DNA of 40,492 nt from a virus: positions 1 through 40,492 of the IMG/VR virus record IMGVR_UViG_3300013307_000013. One strand, written 5' to 3'. The notes beneath the pieces are model-generated. The model was not told where the DNA came from and did not search any database. It worked only from the letters and a program-made list of their open reading frames with translations. Made by a program: the position numbers and the translations under genes. Every line of letters begins with the position of its first letter. Position 1 is the stretch's first letter. Of this stretch, positions 21,288 to 30,454 are shown one piece after another.

Positions 21288-22456
21288 AGCGAGATCACTT
21301 CCTGGAGAGAGGACTTCATGAGCCCTAGTGGCGTGGTATCGAGGCTAAGCTTGGTGATGACGTGCTTGGTGTTCACCCCAGCCTGGGAGTTGGCGAATCG
21401 CAGCACGTCGCCCACCTTGACAGGGATGGGCAGGTGCTCCACCTCAACCTGAGCTTGTGTGGCCGACATCTGGATGAGCGTTGTCTGTGACCGCTTCTGC
21501 AGGAAGGCGATGATCTCAGGGTCGGTACCCTCAGGGCAATCTACGCCGTCTGTGACGTGCGTGATCCACCGGCCACGGGTGGGGTAGCTGTAGGGGCTGC
21601 TGGGGTCTGTGTTGGTCCAGGTGCCGGTAAGCGCCTGCACGTCAGCCCCATCAGCTGCCTGAATGGAGATGACCTTGTTCGGGACGTCGAAGCTGTCGCG
21701 CTGGCGCTCCCAGGTGGGACGATAGATGGACTGTTCGCCATCCGTCAGCTCACGAGGAATGTTCAGGACCTCGTAGTTGATGGGGCGGTCAGCAGGCAGC
21801 ACGCGCGGGGTAGCCTGGAAGTTGCCCTGTCCGTCCATCCAGAGAGCGTTGTAGTTGGCCACATCGAGCAGGTCGTTGATGATCTTCAGCTTGCTGGTGC
21901 CAGCCTCCCACATCATGTTGCTGCTGGTGACTAGAGTGTTGGTTGCGTCGATGCTGATGGCCTCGCCACATCCTGTGAGGATGGTCTTGACCTGCTGCAG
22001 AATGAGCGTGCCTGCGGGGACCGCGAACGACTGCTCCACAGCGTCCTGGTCGGGTACCGTGCACTTGTCAAGGAGCTCGAGCTGCCAGGTGCGGCCCGTG
22101 TCTTCCCATGACTCCTTGGCATTAGCCACCAGGAAGACCCCAAGGGGGTTGTCGGGGAGGCCAGCGATGACGCACACGGGGCGCAGCCGCACCGACGCCA
22201 GCTGGACATCACCGATCTTCATGAAGCCAGGCTGAGCAGCCGTGAGATCCGCTACAGAGGCCCCACCGCTGCCCTTGACTGCTGCGTTCAGCGTCCAGCT
22301 CAGCTGGCCGTCTGAGACGCCATCTAGCGTCCCTACGAGCTGATCGGTGCCGTTGGCCCCGTGCTGTAGCACTTCCCAGCGATAAGTGGTGCTGCGGTCG
22401 CCATAGAGGACGTCCTGAGTGCTCAGGCTAACGAGTGGGAGGATGGGCGTGGGCAT
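21284..22456 (-). CDS. Minor tail protein (tail-tip hub-like)
   Basis: A 390-aa protein, second after the tape measure, beginning with a beta-rich region (VSLSTQDVLYGDRSTTYRW) and having RLRPVCVIAGLPDNPLGVFLV and a long central segment, typical of actinophage minor tail proteins of the hub or baseplate type. The order tape measure, tail-tip protein, hub, receptor-binding protein supports the call. It overlaps the genes on both sides by a few bases. Confidence 0.72.
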   Translation of the reverse strand: MPTPILPLVSLSTQDVLYGDRSTTYRWEVLQHGANGTDQLVGTLDGVSDGQLSWTLNAAVKGSGGASVADLTAAQPGFMKIGDVQLASVRLRPVCVIAGLPDNPLGVFLVANAKESWEDTGRTWQLELLDKCTVPDQDAVEQSFAVPAGTLILQQVKTILTGCGEAISIDATNTLVTSSNMMWEAGTSKLKIINDLLDVANYNALWMDGQGNFQATPRVLPADRPINYEVLNIPRELTDGEQSIYRPTWERQRDSFDVPNKVISIQAADGADVQALTGTWTNTDPSSPYSYPTRGRWITHVTDGVDCPEGTDPEIIAFLQKRSQTTLIQMSATQAQVEVEHLPIPVKVGDVLRFANSQAGVNTKHVITKLSLDTTPLGLMKSSLQEVISL

Positions 22457-24684
22457 CAGCTAGTCTCCGTCATCGTGAACGAAAGGTCAGCGCGGTCCAC
22501 CCGCTTGTAGGTCAGGGACCCCTTGGCAGTGCCGAACACCCGACGACCGCTGGCGTCGCGATAGCAGGCCTCGCCTGGGGTCAGCAGCACCTTGCGCAGC
22601 TGATCAATCGTGCTGCCGAAGTTCTCGTAGACGAACGAGGAGATCTTCAGCTGCAAGCTGGTTTCGGTTCCATACATGCCGATGGGCTTGGTGCGTCCTG
22701 CTGCTTCGATCGTGGTGCTGGCCACATCAAGCGACTCATCAACACTCAGATTGGCGCCGAAGACACCGACAGTCTGGAAGCTAGCGCCCTTGCTCAGGAA
22801 GGCCCTGCGCAGCTCGGACGTCGTCAGGCTGGCCGTGCGCTGCGTGGTGGCACCTAGCGCGCTCTTCGTGGTGACAGTGTAGAGGTTGACGCCGTTAACG
22901 GTAGGCACGGTGTCCAGGAAGGTCATGGCCGTACCCGAAACGGGGTAGTCCTGAACGACCGTCTCCACGAGTCCGTTGATCGTGCGAGTGATGGTGACCG
23001 TTGCCGCAGCCGACTGACCGCCCCCAGGGGCAGGGATGCTGAGGTCCAGCTGGCCCCACCCGGTATCGGGCAGGTACGTCAGCACGATGCCAGCAGGCAC
23101 CGGAGCCAGGTAAACAACGCTGAAGCTATTGGATACCTGCGACGACCACAGACCGTTGGAGTCCAGCACCTTGGACTTGATCGTGTAGGTGACGCCGTTC
23201 TGCACGGGCGTGCTCATCACGACACCGTTGAGGACCGTGGTGTCCTTGCTCTCCAGCAAGACCGCGCCCTGCCAGAGCTCCAGTGTGGCCTTGACGAACG
23301 TGGCTGCTTCCGCCTGGGCGAAGGTGATCGTCACCCGCAGCGTGGAGTCAGTGACCGTGCCCCCGTTGGCCGGGATGGTGATGGTCGTGGTCGGTGCCGT
23401 CTTGTAAGTGACCGTGCTGATGTCCGACCACGGCGATGCACCCGTGCCATCCGAGCCACCAGTGGTCGCCTGACCCCAGGTGCGGACACGGATCTGGACT
23501 GCGGTGTTGGCCACGTAGGTGTTCGCCGCGATGGTCCTGCTGGCGACAGCAGAAGTCACCTTGCCAGTAGTGGTCCAGGTGCTTCCGCCGTTGGTAGAGA
23601 AGTTGACTTCATATGCCGACTGTGGGGTCGTGTCAATCGGATTGTGCGTCCAGCCGAACGTGAGCGCCTGCGTCTTGTCTGCGTACTGGGGCACCGTGCC
23701 AAGCGTCGGCTTGTTCGGGGCCACCAGCAGCTGAACCGAGTTGGAAACCGCATAGCTGGACAGCAGCGTGCCAGCCTTGGAGCGCACTTGATAGACGTGC
23801 ACCTGCGATGGATTCGGGGCTGCGTGTGTGTACGACGTTACACCCGAACCGACAGTCGTCAGGGCCGTGCTATCCCAGGTGGTCACACCGCCCGAGACTG
23901 TGCCGTGCCAGACTTCCGTATTGTACTCGGCATAGGCAACGTTGTTCACCCACGCCACTACGATATCGAGGTTGGCTTGCTTGGTGGCTGTGGCGCTGGT
24001 GGGTGCCCCAGGAGTCGTGAAGATCGGGTCCGACCAGGGCGACACACCGCTGAAGCCCGCACTGTTCCACGCCTGCACCTGGAATTCGTACTTGCTGTTC
24101 GCGACAGTACCGATGGCTGCGCTGTTCGTGGCCGAGATGTCGAGGATCTTGACCGATCCACCGTTATTCGTCTTGCAGTAGACCTGATTGCTGGCGGGCT
24201 GCCCGTTGGAGGCCGACGACTGCGTCCACGCAAGGTTGGTCTGCGTGTCGCTGACTCGCGATGCGACAGGCTTGGTCGGGGTCCCAGGAGTGACGTAGGT
24301 CGCAGACGTGCCGACAGCCTGGGCCACATCAGTCGGGCCACCAGCGCCAGACGTACCCGTGGAGTTCATGTGACCACGGAACGTCCAGGTGCGACCAGTG
24401 CCATCGCCGTTGTTCCCGAGGGTAGCCGTACCCGACGCGATCAGCGTGGTCTGGTTGCCAGCACCACGCCAGTCAAACGTGAACGAGCCAGACCAGATGG
24501 TGCCGACACCATCGATGCTGACGTTGGCACCGATGGCGCTGTTCTGGAAGGTAGAGTTGGACGTGACCCGCTCGATCAGGTACAGCGCCCAGTTAATGTT
24601 GACGTTGTTCGCACCAGGGTTCGTGGATGCCTGGGAGACGTCCAGGCGAAGGGTACCTGCCCCTCCCGTATTTACATCAGCCAA
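22456..24684 (-). CDS. Minor tail protein with fibronectin type III domains
   Basis: A 742-aa protein just after the tape measure. Residues 1-130 are a beta-rich domain with GTGRTWTFRGHMNSTG. Several fibronectin-type-III-like repeats follow, from about 135 to 480, with NLAWTQSS, SKYEFQVQAWNSAG and VYQVRSKAG being the typical core strands. The last ~180 residues (GASFQTVGVFGANLSVDE to the C terminus) look like a distal-tail or tail-tip domain. Fn3 domains on tail tips bind host carbohydrates loosely and extend the structure. The start overlaps the tape-measure stop. Confidence 0.78.
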   Translation of the reverse strand: MADVNTGGAGTLRLDVSQASTNPGANNVNINWALYLIERVTSNSTFQNSAIGANVSIDGVGTIWSGSFTFDWRGAGNQTTLIASGTATLGNNGDGTGRTWTFRGHMNSTGTSGAGGPTDVAQAVGTSATYVTPGTPTKPVASRVSDTQTNLAWTQSSASNGQPASNQVYCKTNNGGSVKILDISATNSAAIGTVANSKYEFQVQAWNSAGFSGVSPWSDPIFTTPGAPTSATATKQANLDIVVAWVNNVAYAEYNTEVWHGTVSGGVTTWDSTALTTVGSGVTSYTHAAPNPSQVHVYQVRSKAGTLLSSYAVSNSVQLLVAPNKPTLGTVPQYADKTQALTFGWTHNPIDTTPQSAYEVNFSTNGGSTWTTTGKVTSAVASRTIAANTYVANTAVQIRVRTWGQATTGGSDGTGASPWSDISTVTYKTAPTTTITIPANGGTVTDSTLRVTITFAQAEAATFVKATLELWQGAVLLESKDTTVLNGVVMSTPVQNGVTYTIKSKVLDSNGLWSSQVSNSFSVVYLAPVPAGIVLTYLPDTGWGQLDLSIPAPGGGQSAAATVTITRTINGLVETVVQDYPVSGTAMTFLDTVPTVNGVNLYTVTTKSALGATTQRTASLTTSELRRAFLSKGASFQTVGVFGANLSVDESLDVASTTIEAAGRTKPIGMYGTETSLQLKISSFVYENFGSTIDQLRKVLLTPGEACYRDASGRRVFGTAKGSLTYKRVDRADLSFTMTETS

Positions 24685-27103
24685 GAGTGATCAACCCCTG
24701 TCGGTATTGGACGCGCATGGCGTCAACGATGCCAGCGGTCAGCTCACGAACCGACTGGCGAGAAAGAGTGACGGTTCCCTGGTCGGTCGAGCCGGCGGCG
24801 AACGCATCGGTGATTGCACTGGTGAGCGCGTAGGTGTCCAGCGCAGCTTCCACGTTGACTGGGCCTGCTGCCTGCGGGGTAGTCTGCAGGGGGACAAGGT
24901 TCTGTGTCAGTGTGGCCGTGCTGGTGAACGATGCATCCGTCTTCAGCTTCAGAGCCTCGCCCATGATCTGCTCGTTCATGGCGGTGATGGGCTTGATGGC
25001 CTCGTCAGTCGCCTTCTCCACACCTACGCCAATACCTGCGGGGAGCCACTGGCCGATCTCCTCTTCCATCACGACGGACGGGGAGTGGATGCCGAAGAAG
25101 CCTGCCACATTCTTTACGACGTCGCTGGCGAACTTGCCGATCTGCCTGAACAGCCAGCCAGCAGCACCCGAGATGCCTTCCCAGATACCCCGCACGATGT
25201 TGCCACCGATACTGACGACCTGCCCGACTGCGTTGCCCAGCGCACCGACGATACCACTGATGATGGTACCGATGCCTCCGAGGATGGCGCCCATAGCCTG
25301 CGGGAAGCCTTGGGCCAGCGCCCCCATGATGCGCAGGCCAGCGTTGATGATCTGCGGGATGGAGTTGAGCAGTGCCTGGACGATGCCACCGATGATAAGC
25401 GGGATAGCCTTGACAATGGTGACGATGATCTGGGGCAGTGCCTGGATCAGCGCGATGAACAGCTGGATGCCAGCCTCGATGAGAACCGGGATGGCGTTCA
25501 GCAGCGCATTGAGGATGCTGGTGATGATCTGGGGCAGGGCTGCCACGATGGTCGTGATGATAGTGGGCAGCTCCTTGACCAGCGAGGTCAGCAGCGTGAT
25601 GCCTGCCTGCACCAGCAGCGGGATAGCCCCCACCAGCGCATTGATGATGGCGACGATGAGCTGCGGCAGCACAGCCACCAGCTGAGTGATGACCGATGGC
25701 AGTGCCTGGATGATACCGTTGAAGAGCTGGATGGCTGCATTCAGCAGCATGGGAACGCCGGTGATGATGAACTGAACGATGCCGTCGATAAGCGTCGGCA
25801 GGGCCGCGATGATCATCGGCAACGCAGCCAGCACGCCTTCCACCAGACCGCTCAGCAGCTGGAGGCCAGCTTCCAGGAGCTGCGGGGCAGCCTGGATGAC
25901 GTAGTCCACGAGGTTGACGATAGCTGCGGCGATAGAGACGATGAGCTGGGGCGCTGCCTGCGCAAGCCCCTGTGCCAGTGCCACGACAGCCTGGATGCCT
26001 GCCCAGAGGAGCTGAGGCGCCAGCTGAGCCAGGCTCTGCACCAGCCCGACAATACCGGGGATCAGTGCGGTCACCAGACTGGGCAGCGCCGAAGTGATGC
26101 CCTGGATCAGTCCGCCCACCAGGGCCACACCAGCATTCAGCAGGAGCGGGATGGCCTGAGCCAGCGCGTTGACCAGGCCTTCCATCATGGTGCCAAGCTG
26201 CGGGCCAAGGGTGGCGATGTTGCTGCCGATGTTCTCGATGACCGGGGCTACGTTGGTGAGCACCGTCTGCAGGGACGTGATGACGTTACCTGCAAGGGTG
26301 GCCACGTCAGCATCCGACCGGCCAAGGCCAGCCAGCAGGTTGTCAAAGGCGCCCTTGAGGGAGTCAACCGAACCCTGAATGGTGCTGGCCGCTTCCTTAG
26401 CGGTCGTGCCGGCGATCCCCATCTGGTCCTGGACCGTGTGAATGGCCTCGATGATCTTGTCAAAGCTGACCTGGTCCAAGTTACTGGCCGTGGCCTTGAA
26501 GGAGTCGCCCATGACTCCCGAGTCGTTTACCAGGCGTGCCATCTCTTCTCTGGTACCGCCATAACCAAGCTTGAGGTTATCGAGCATGGTGAAGTTCTGC
26601 TTCGCGAAGCCCTGATAGGCATTCTGGATGTCCGTGATGTTGGACCCGAACTTGTTCGCGTTGTCCGACATGTCGGTGATCGCCTGATTGGCGATCGTCG
26701 CGGCAGCCTCTGTGTCTCCTCCGAGGCCCTGGAGCAGCGAGGCGCTGAACGATGTGGCCTGGGACATGTAGTCGTTAGCCGAGAGACCCGCTGTGCGGTA
26801 GGCGTCAGCTGCGTACTGCTCCATGCGGGCAGCTGAACCCTTGAACATCGTCTCGATACCACCGATGTTCTGCTCGTACTGGCTGGCCTGGTTCAGCACG
26901 CCTGCCGCCAGGGCGCCACCCGCAGCAGCCGCAGCAGTGGCGAACCCAAGGACAGCGACCCCAGCGCCCTTGAGTCCGCCACTGACCATCTTGCCCAGCT
27001 TGGAATCGGTCTCAGCAGCCGCATCTCCAACGCCTGCTAGTCCCTTGGCAGCAGAGTCGGCCCCGTCGACGGAGACCTTGATCTTCACGTCATTGTCGGC
27101 CAT
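24677..27103 (-). CDS. Tape measure protein
   Basis: An 808-aa protein with an AAGGAGGACAGC ribosome site. Seen: an N-terminal helical segment with the phage Ala/Gly-rich stretch (FATAAAAAGGALAAG, near 54-68), a TMP-like domain (QYEQNIGGIETMFKG, then AYRTAGLSANDYMSQ), and long hydrophobic helical repeats from about 230 to 660, with 'ALPQII' and 'IPLLL' units recurring every 20-40 residues. It sets tail length; at about 1.5 Angstrom per residue, 808 residues suggest a tail near 120 nm. It follows the frameshifted chaperone genes, as usual. Confidence 0.92.
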   Translation of the reverse strand: MADNDVKIKVSVDGADSAAKGLAGVGDAAAETDSKLGKMVSGGLKGAGVAVLGFATAAAAAGGALAAGVLNQASQYEQNIGGIETMFKGSAARMEQYAADAYRTAGLSANDYMSQATSFSASLLQGLGGDTEAAATIANQAITDMSDNANKFGSNITDIQNAYQGFAKQNFTMLDNLKLGYGGTREEMARLVNDSGVMGDSFKATASNLDQVSFDKIIEAIHTVQDQMGIAGTTAKEAASTIQGSVDSLKGAFDNLLAGLGRSDADVATLAGNVITSLQTVLTNVAPVIENIGSNIATLGPQLGTMMEGLVNALAQAIPLLLNAGVALVGGLIQGITSALPSLVTALIPGIVGLVQSLAQLAPQLLWAGIQAVVALAQGLAQAAPQLIVSIAAAIVNLVDYVIQAAPQLLEAGLQLLSGLVEGVLAALPMIIAALPTLIDGIVQFIITGVPMLLNAAIQLFNGIIQALPSVITQLVAVLPQLIVAIINALVGAIPLLVQAGITLLTSLVKELPTIITTIVAALPQIITSILNALLNAIPVLIEAGIQLFIALIQALPQIIVTIVKAIPLIIGGIVQALLNSIPQIINAGLRIMGALAQGFPQAMGAILGGIGTIISGIVGALGNAVGQVVSIGGNIVRGIWEGISGAAGWLFRQIGKFASDVVKNVAGFFGIHSPSVVMEEEIGQWLPAGIGVGVEKATDEAIKPITAMNEQIMGEALKLKTDASFTSTATLTQNLVPLQTTPQAAGPVNVEAALDTYALTSAITDAFAAGSTDQGTVTLSRQSVRELTAGIVDAMRVQYRQGLITLG

Positions 27104-27113
27104 GCTGTCCTCC

Positions 27114-27551
27114 TTACTGGGTAGTTTCGTCTGTGATCGGGAGTGCTTCGCCGTAGCCTTGGGCCAGCCACAAGATCCCCATGGAGGGATCCGGGCCGCT
27201 GCCCTTGTGGAAGTTTTCTATGGCGGACTTGTTGACCTGCTTCCACTGTGCTTGACCATCAGCGATGGCCTGCTGTGCGGGGCATTCGATGGACCACGGT
27301 GTGTAATCCTCGACGGTCTCTTCCCGACCTAGTCTTGAGTTGTACAGGTGCTGAGCTAGCGGTCGCCCGCAGCCTGGGCACTTGGTCTCCTTAAGTGTCT
27401 TCCACTGAGACACGACTTCCAGATCTAGCTCAGACCAGGTGTCGGGGCTGCCCTCGTCAAGGAGGCGAACCGGGGACCGCCCCGACACCAGGGCCATGTC
27501 AAGCAGAAGTGCTAGACGCGGCCCGATTTCGTAGGGCGGATGGTGACATCG
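27114..27551 (-). CDS. Tail assembly chaperone, frameshift extension (gpT-like)
   Basis: The second reading frame of the tail chaperone pair. It is entered by a -1 slip on GGGGGGC at 27551-27557 and stops at 27114, adding about 145 residues. The open frame starts RCHHPPYEIGPRLALLLDMA, typical of actinophage chaperone extensions, and later has CPGCGRPL. An internal ATG at 27497 exists but lacks a good ribosome site and would drop the conserved first 18 residues of the extension. Together with the N-terminal part this makes a product of about 320 residues, in low ratio to the short form, that helps assemble the tail around the tape measure. Confidence 0.85.
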   Translation of the reverse strand, partial: RCHHPPYEIGPRLALLLDMALVSGRSPVRLLDEGSPDTWSELDLEVVSQWKTLKETKCPGCGRPLAQHLYNSRLGREETVEDYTPWSIECPAQQAIADGQAQWKQVNKSAIENFHKGSGPDPSMGILWLAQGYGEALPITDETTQ

Positions 27552-28075
27552 CCCCCCGAATTCTGCCAGGCCATGAAGCTCTGAACGACCGAGGACAGTG
27601 CCCCACCCGGCAGAACACCGTCGTTGCCCTTGGAGCTGGCCAGGCGTGCATCGGTGCTGAGCGGCTCAGGAGCCACCCACTCACCGTCCTCATTGTCCCA
27701 GTCCTCCGGCTTCACCGGGTCCTGGCCGTAGAGGGCGACGAAAGTCTTCGGCAGCACTCGCTCGTACTGATCGAGAGGACTTCCGCCCACCTGCTTCATG
27801 ATGACTGCCCACTCACCCAGGTCCAGCTTTCGGTACTGGATCCAGATGGAGTTGGGTTCCGGCTTGGTGTCGGCCACACGCTGCTCCAGCTCGCTGAGGT
27901 TGCTCCCGAGGAAGCCGCCTCCCGTGATGGACTGCATCGCCTTCGCCTGCGCCAGAGCGGTCTTGGCATCCTCGTGCTCGACCGAGTACTGAGTACCCAG
28001 GTCAACCTCGAGAGTAAGGATGGACTGGCGCCGATCCTCAACCGCAGCTTTCAGCTCTTCCAGACTGTTGAACAT
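27512..28075 (-). CDS. Tail assembly chaperone (gpG-like)
   Basis: A 187-aa acidic, helical protein with a CAAGGAGA ribosome site before ATG 28075. It lies between the major tail protein and the tape measure, the standard place for the tail chaperone. LDLGEWAVIMKQVGG and VVQSFMAWQNSGG are conserved-looking segments. Near its end, codons TCG GGG GGC form a slippery heptamer, so part of the translation continues in the -1 frame. The C-terminal tail after the slip site is only 11 residues, as is usual. Confidence 0.85.
   Translation of the reverse strand: MFNSLEELKAAVEDRRQSILTLEVDLGTQYSVEHEDAKTALAQAKAMQSITGGGFLGSNLSELEQRVADTKPEPNSIWIQYRKLDLGEWAVIMKQVGGSPLDQYERVLPKTFVALYGQDPVKPEDWDNEDGEWVAPEPLSTDARLASSKGNDGVLPGGALSSVVQSFMAWQNSGGDVTIRPTKSGRV
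27551..27557 (-). other. Programmed -1 ribosomal frameshift site (GGGGGGC)
   Basis: On the coding strand the heptamer is G GGG GGC in the correct phase (X XXY YYZ) for a -1 slip. The -1 frame is open from here to 27114 and encodes a chaperone-like sequence. Slipping from GGG-GGC to GGG-GGG keeps glycine pairing. Confidence 0.88.
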
Positions 28076-28106
28076 TTCATCTTCTCCTTGATGTGATGGA
28101 CGCTGG

Positions 28107-28601
28107 TCAGGCGTCGATGGGCACGGCGACGTCGGTGCGCGACAGGACCGTGATGTGGGCCGTGATGCCGACGAACGTGTTGTTCGCCTCCAGCGGGTCG
28201 ATGGAAGTGATGATGACCTTCCAGACCCACACGTACTGACCCGCAGCCACGTCCAGCCCGTGCGCGATGCCATCGCGGCGCCAGATGTAGACGACGTCCC
28301 CGATGTTCAGGTTGTTGACGAGATCGTCGTCGTCCTGGCCGGTGGACTTGATGACGAGGTCATCCACCGAGTGCGTAGTGCTACCCGGAAGCTGCTCGCT
28401 TGCAGGGTCGCACAGCCAGTCGATCGTCTGGCTGTCCGTGCTGGACGTGCCATTGAACGTCTGGATGGAGCAGTCCAGGCCGACGCCGGTCTGGAGTTCC
28501 GCGACGGTCGGGAAATCCATGCTGGCGATGGCCGGAGCGATCCCGACCGCGACGTTCCCTCGGCTGATCTGCGTCGAGGGGTTCCACTGAGTGAGAGGCA
28601 T
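28107..28601 (-). CDS. Major tail protein (tail tube)
   Basis: A 164-aa beta-rich protein with MPLTQWNPSTQISRGNVAVG at the N terminus, DSQTIDWLCDPASEQL, and VWKVIITSIDPLEANN, fitting the tube proteins of actinophages. It has a purine-rich ribosome site (AAGGAAGAG). It sits directly upstream of the tail chaperones and tape measure, where the major tail protein is almost always encoded, and should be made in large amounts. Confidence 0.83.
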   Translation of the reverse strand: MPLTQWNPSTQISRGNVAVGIAPAIASMDFPTVAELQTGVGLDCSIQTFNGTSSTDSQTIDWLCDPASEQLPGSTTHSVDDLVIKSTGQDDDDLVNNLNIGDVVYIWRRDGIAHGLDVAAGQYVWVWKVIITSIDPLEANNTFVGITAHITVLSRTDVAVPIDA

Positions 28602-28655
28602 TGCTTCTCTTCCTTTCTTTCTCCTGGGAGACCGCAGGTGCGGACCCCTCGTGGC

Positions 28656-28943
28656 TTACTTGCTGGGGCCGGAGCCGGCTGAGCCGTCCTCGACGGGCTT
28701 CGAGCCATCGCTCGACGCCTCAGAGAGCTGTCCCAGGGACTGGGTGCCGCCGCTGGGGGCCACGGCGTCAGAGAGGCTCTCAGCCTTGCGGGGCTGGTAG
28801 CCGATGACGGTCTCCCCAGGCTTCAGGTCCCGCACCTTGCGGTGAACCTTGGAGTTGTAGTTCTTGTCGGACACCGCGTAGCGGACACCCGACTCCTTGT
28901 GCTCCACGACGATGCCGTGGCTGCTGGGCTTGATCTCAGTCAT
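28656..28943 (-). CDS. Hypothetical small structural-region protein
   Basis: A 95-aa protein with a basic beta-rich first half (HGIVVEHKESGVRYAVSDKN, then KVHRKVRDLKPGETVIGY) and a Ser/Gly-rich, disordered second half. The ATG overlaps the stop of the tail-terminator gene. Similar small proteins between tail terminator and major tail protein occur in other siphoviruses, but the role is not known. Confidence 0.65.
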   Translation of the reverse strand: MTEIKPSSHGIVVEHKESGVRYAVSDKNYNSKVHRKVRDLKPGETVIGYQPRKAESLSDAVAPSGGTQSLGQLSEASSDGSKPVEDGSAGSGPSK

Positions 28944-29296
28944 GAGAGACCTCCTCGGTTGAATTGAACGGTCACTTCGGTCTCGTAGTGGCCTTCGACT
29001 TGGGCACCCACGTACCCCATGGACGTCGTGAGCGTGCTGCCCCCGACGGGCTGCCCCTGGAGCTCAATCATGACCATGAGTGCCAGGTTGTAAGAGGCCT
29101 CCACGCTGGCACCGCAGCAGTAGATGGAAGTCTGGTCATCCCAGGAGATCGCATCGCCTGAGAGGGCCACACTATCCGTCGCATCTACCAGCAGTGGTCG
29201 CGAGACAGCGTAGGGAAGTTGAACACCAGTGGGCGCATAGCCCACGTAGGCTGGAGCGGCGGAGATGAGGTTGGTGATGTCAGCGAGAGTGCTCAT
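28940..29296 (-). CDS. Tail terminator protein
   Basis: A 118-aa protein whose ATG overlaps the previous stop. It has LLVDATDSVALSGDAISWDD and YNLALMVMIELQGQPVGG, then GYVGAQVEGHYETEVTVQF, typical of small alpha/beta tail terminators. The call relies mainly on its place between a tail-completion protein and the tail tube. It would cap the tail tube where the head joins. Confidence 0.68.
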   Translation of the reverse strand: MSTLADITNLISAAPAYVGYAPTGVQLPYAVSRPLLVDATDSVALSGDAISWDDQTSIYCCGASVEASYNLALMVMIELQGQPVGGSTLTTSMGYVGAQVEGHYETEVTVQFNRGGLS

Positions 29297-29634
29297 AGCC
29301 CCAGCTCCCTCAGGATATCACCCTGATTGATGGCCCCCTGGAGGCGCTTGGCTGCGTAGATGTGGAAGGGCCGCGCAGCCATCCGGCTGGTGCCCAGCGC
29401 CACGTAGGGCGCATAGCTGACAGTAGGCCCGATCAGGGCCGTGTCCTTAGTGACCTCAGCGGTCGTGGAGTTGAGCATGGTGCCCGTGTCCACCGCGTGC
29501 ACCCGCTGGATTTCCTGCTTCATGTAGCCGACGCCCACCTGGGCCAGCGTGCGGAGCTGCTGCTCGGTGACACGAGGAAGCTTCTGGGATGCCCGTGCGA
29601 ACCGGGTGGCGAGTTCACCCATCGTGATGCTCAT
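29293..29634 (-). CDS. Tail completion / HK97 gp10-like protein
   Basis: A 113-aa protein with VHAVDTGTMLNSTTAEV and YAPYVALGTSRMAARPF, the 'DTG..NS' and 'YA..VE.GT' type features of HK97 gp10-like head-tail proteins. A good ribosome site (AAGGAGGCCCTCGC) precedes ATG 29634. It overlaps both neighbours by 4 bases and belongs to the head-tail connection set. Confidence 0.8.
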   Translation of the reverse strand: MSITMGELATRFARASQKLPRVTEQQLRTLAQVGVGYMKQEIQRVHAVDTGTMLNSTTAEVTKDTALIGPTVSYAPYVALGTSRMAARPFHIYAAKRLQGAINQGDILRELGL

Positions 29635-30038
29635 GCGAGGGCCTCCTTGCCTTCCTGGTTGACGATGTGGCTGACCTGACCGGTACCCTTGCGTAGCATA
29701 GCCAGACCGTTCTTGCTGACCGTGTCAAGGAGGACCACCTGGCCCACGAGCTGCGGCTCGGCTACGCAGGCGAGCACCTTGACCGCCTGGCCCTCCACGA
29801 CAGGAGTGCCCACGGGCAGCTTCACCGAGTACAGCTGATTGACGCGGCCCTCAGTAGCGTTCTCCAGGCTGATGGACTGCACCAGGCCCGGGAGGGGATC
29901 GCCGGCCGGAGTTAGGGCGCGAGTGACGCTTGCCCCGACGGTAACCGGCTGGCCTACGTTCATGATCTGGACCGAGTCGATGAGCTGCTGTGCCAGCAGG
30001 GCGGCAGCGTCACGCAAGATCTGTGTCGACATCACCAT
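29631..30038 (-). CDS. Head-tail stopper / head closure protein
   Basis: A 135-aa beta-rich protein beginning with a helix (ILRDAAALLAQQLIDSVQIM) followed by VTRALTPAGDPLPGLVQS, fitting the DUF6093-like head-closure proteins of actinophages. GGGAGGG lies 8 bases before ATG 30038. It overlaps the adaptor gene upstream by 29 bases. Confidence 0.72.
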   Translation of the reverse strand: MVMSTQILRDAAALLAQQLIDSVQIMNVGQPVTVGASVTRALTPAGDPLPGLVQSISLENATEGRVNQLYSVKLPVGTPVVEGQAVKVLACVAEPQLVGQVVLLDTVSKNGLAMLRKGTGQVSHIVNQEGKEALA

Positions 30039-30429
30039 AGTCGCTGCCCCTCCCGCTCATGTCCGTGTGGACGACGTGGGGCAGCCCCGGGATAGGGACT
30101 TCTACGAGGATAGTGGAGACGACCGAAGAGATTACCGACTGCGACTGGAAGAATGCGATGATACTGGACCACTGCGGGGCATCCACTGTCGTGCTGGTGC
30201 CCTCGCTGCTGGCAGCCCGGACGAACGGCTGGGCCATCATGTAGCCGGTCAGGCTGGTGGCTGCCCAGTAGACGTCATACGTCGCGATATAACCTTCCCC
30301 GCCAGGCCACACTCCATTGGTGTCGGGGATGAGCGCCATATTCAGCGCGTTCTGCTTCATGGGATCGGTCAGGACCGCATAGCCGGGAAGCGGCGACAGC
30401 AGTGCGTTGAGGTCGTCCATTGCGGTCAT
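30010..30429 (-). CDS. Head-tail adaptor / connector protein
   Basis: A 139-aa protein beginning MTAMDDLNALLSPLPGYAVL, with GVWPGGEGYIATYDVYWAAT in the middle. Its position is first after the capsid and the basic-tailed gene, followed by head closure and tail terminator. It fits a connector (gp15- or gp6-like), although the sequence alone is not decisive. TTAAGGAGGG gives a strong ribosome site, after the hairpin at 30455. Confidence 0.65.
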   Translation of the reverse strand: MTAMDDLNALLSPLPGYAVLTDPMKQNALNMALIPDTNGVWPGGEGYIATYDVYWAATSLTGYMMAQPFVRAASSEGTSTTVDAPQWSSIIAFFQSQSVISSVVSTILVEVPIPGLPHVVHTDMSGRGSDYGDVDTDLA

Positions 30430-30454
30430 GATTTGATCCCTCCTTAAGTGTGAG

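Noticed and set aside
24389-26836. An 815-aa open frame on the + strand opposite the tape measure gene
   Set aside because: It is antisense to a confidently assigned tape measure protein. Its composition (Asp, Gln, Leu, His runs) mirrors the repetitive helical coding strand, and it has no ribosome site or promoter.
27114-27497. Independent gene starting at ATG 27497
   Set aside because: The -1 frameshift from GGGGGGC explains this frame better: the conserved chaperone sequence continues upstream of the ATG to the slip site, and the ATG lacks a good ribosome site.
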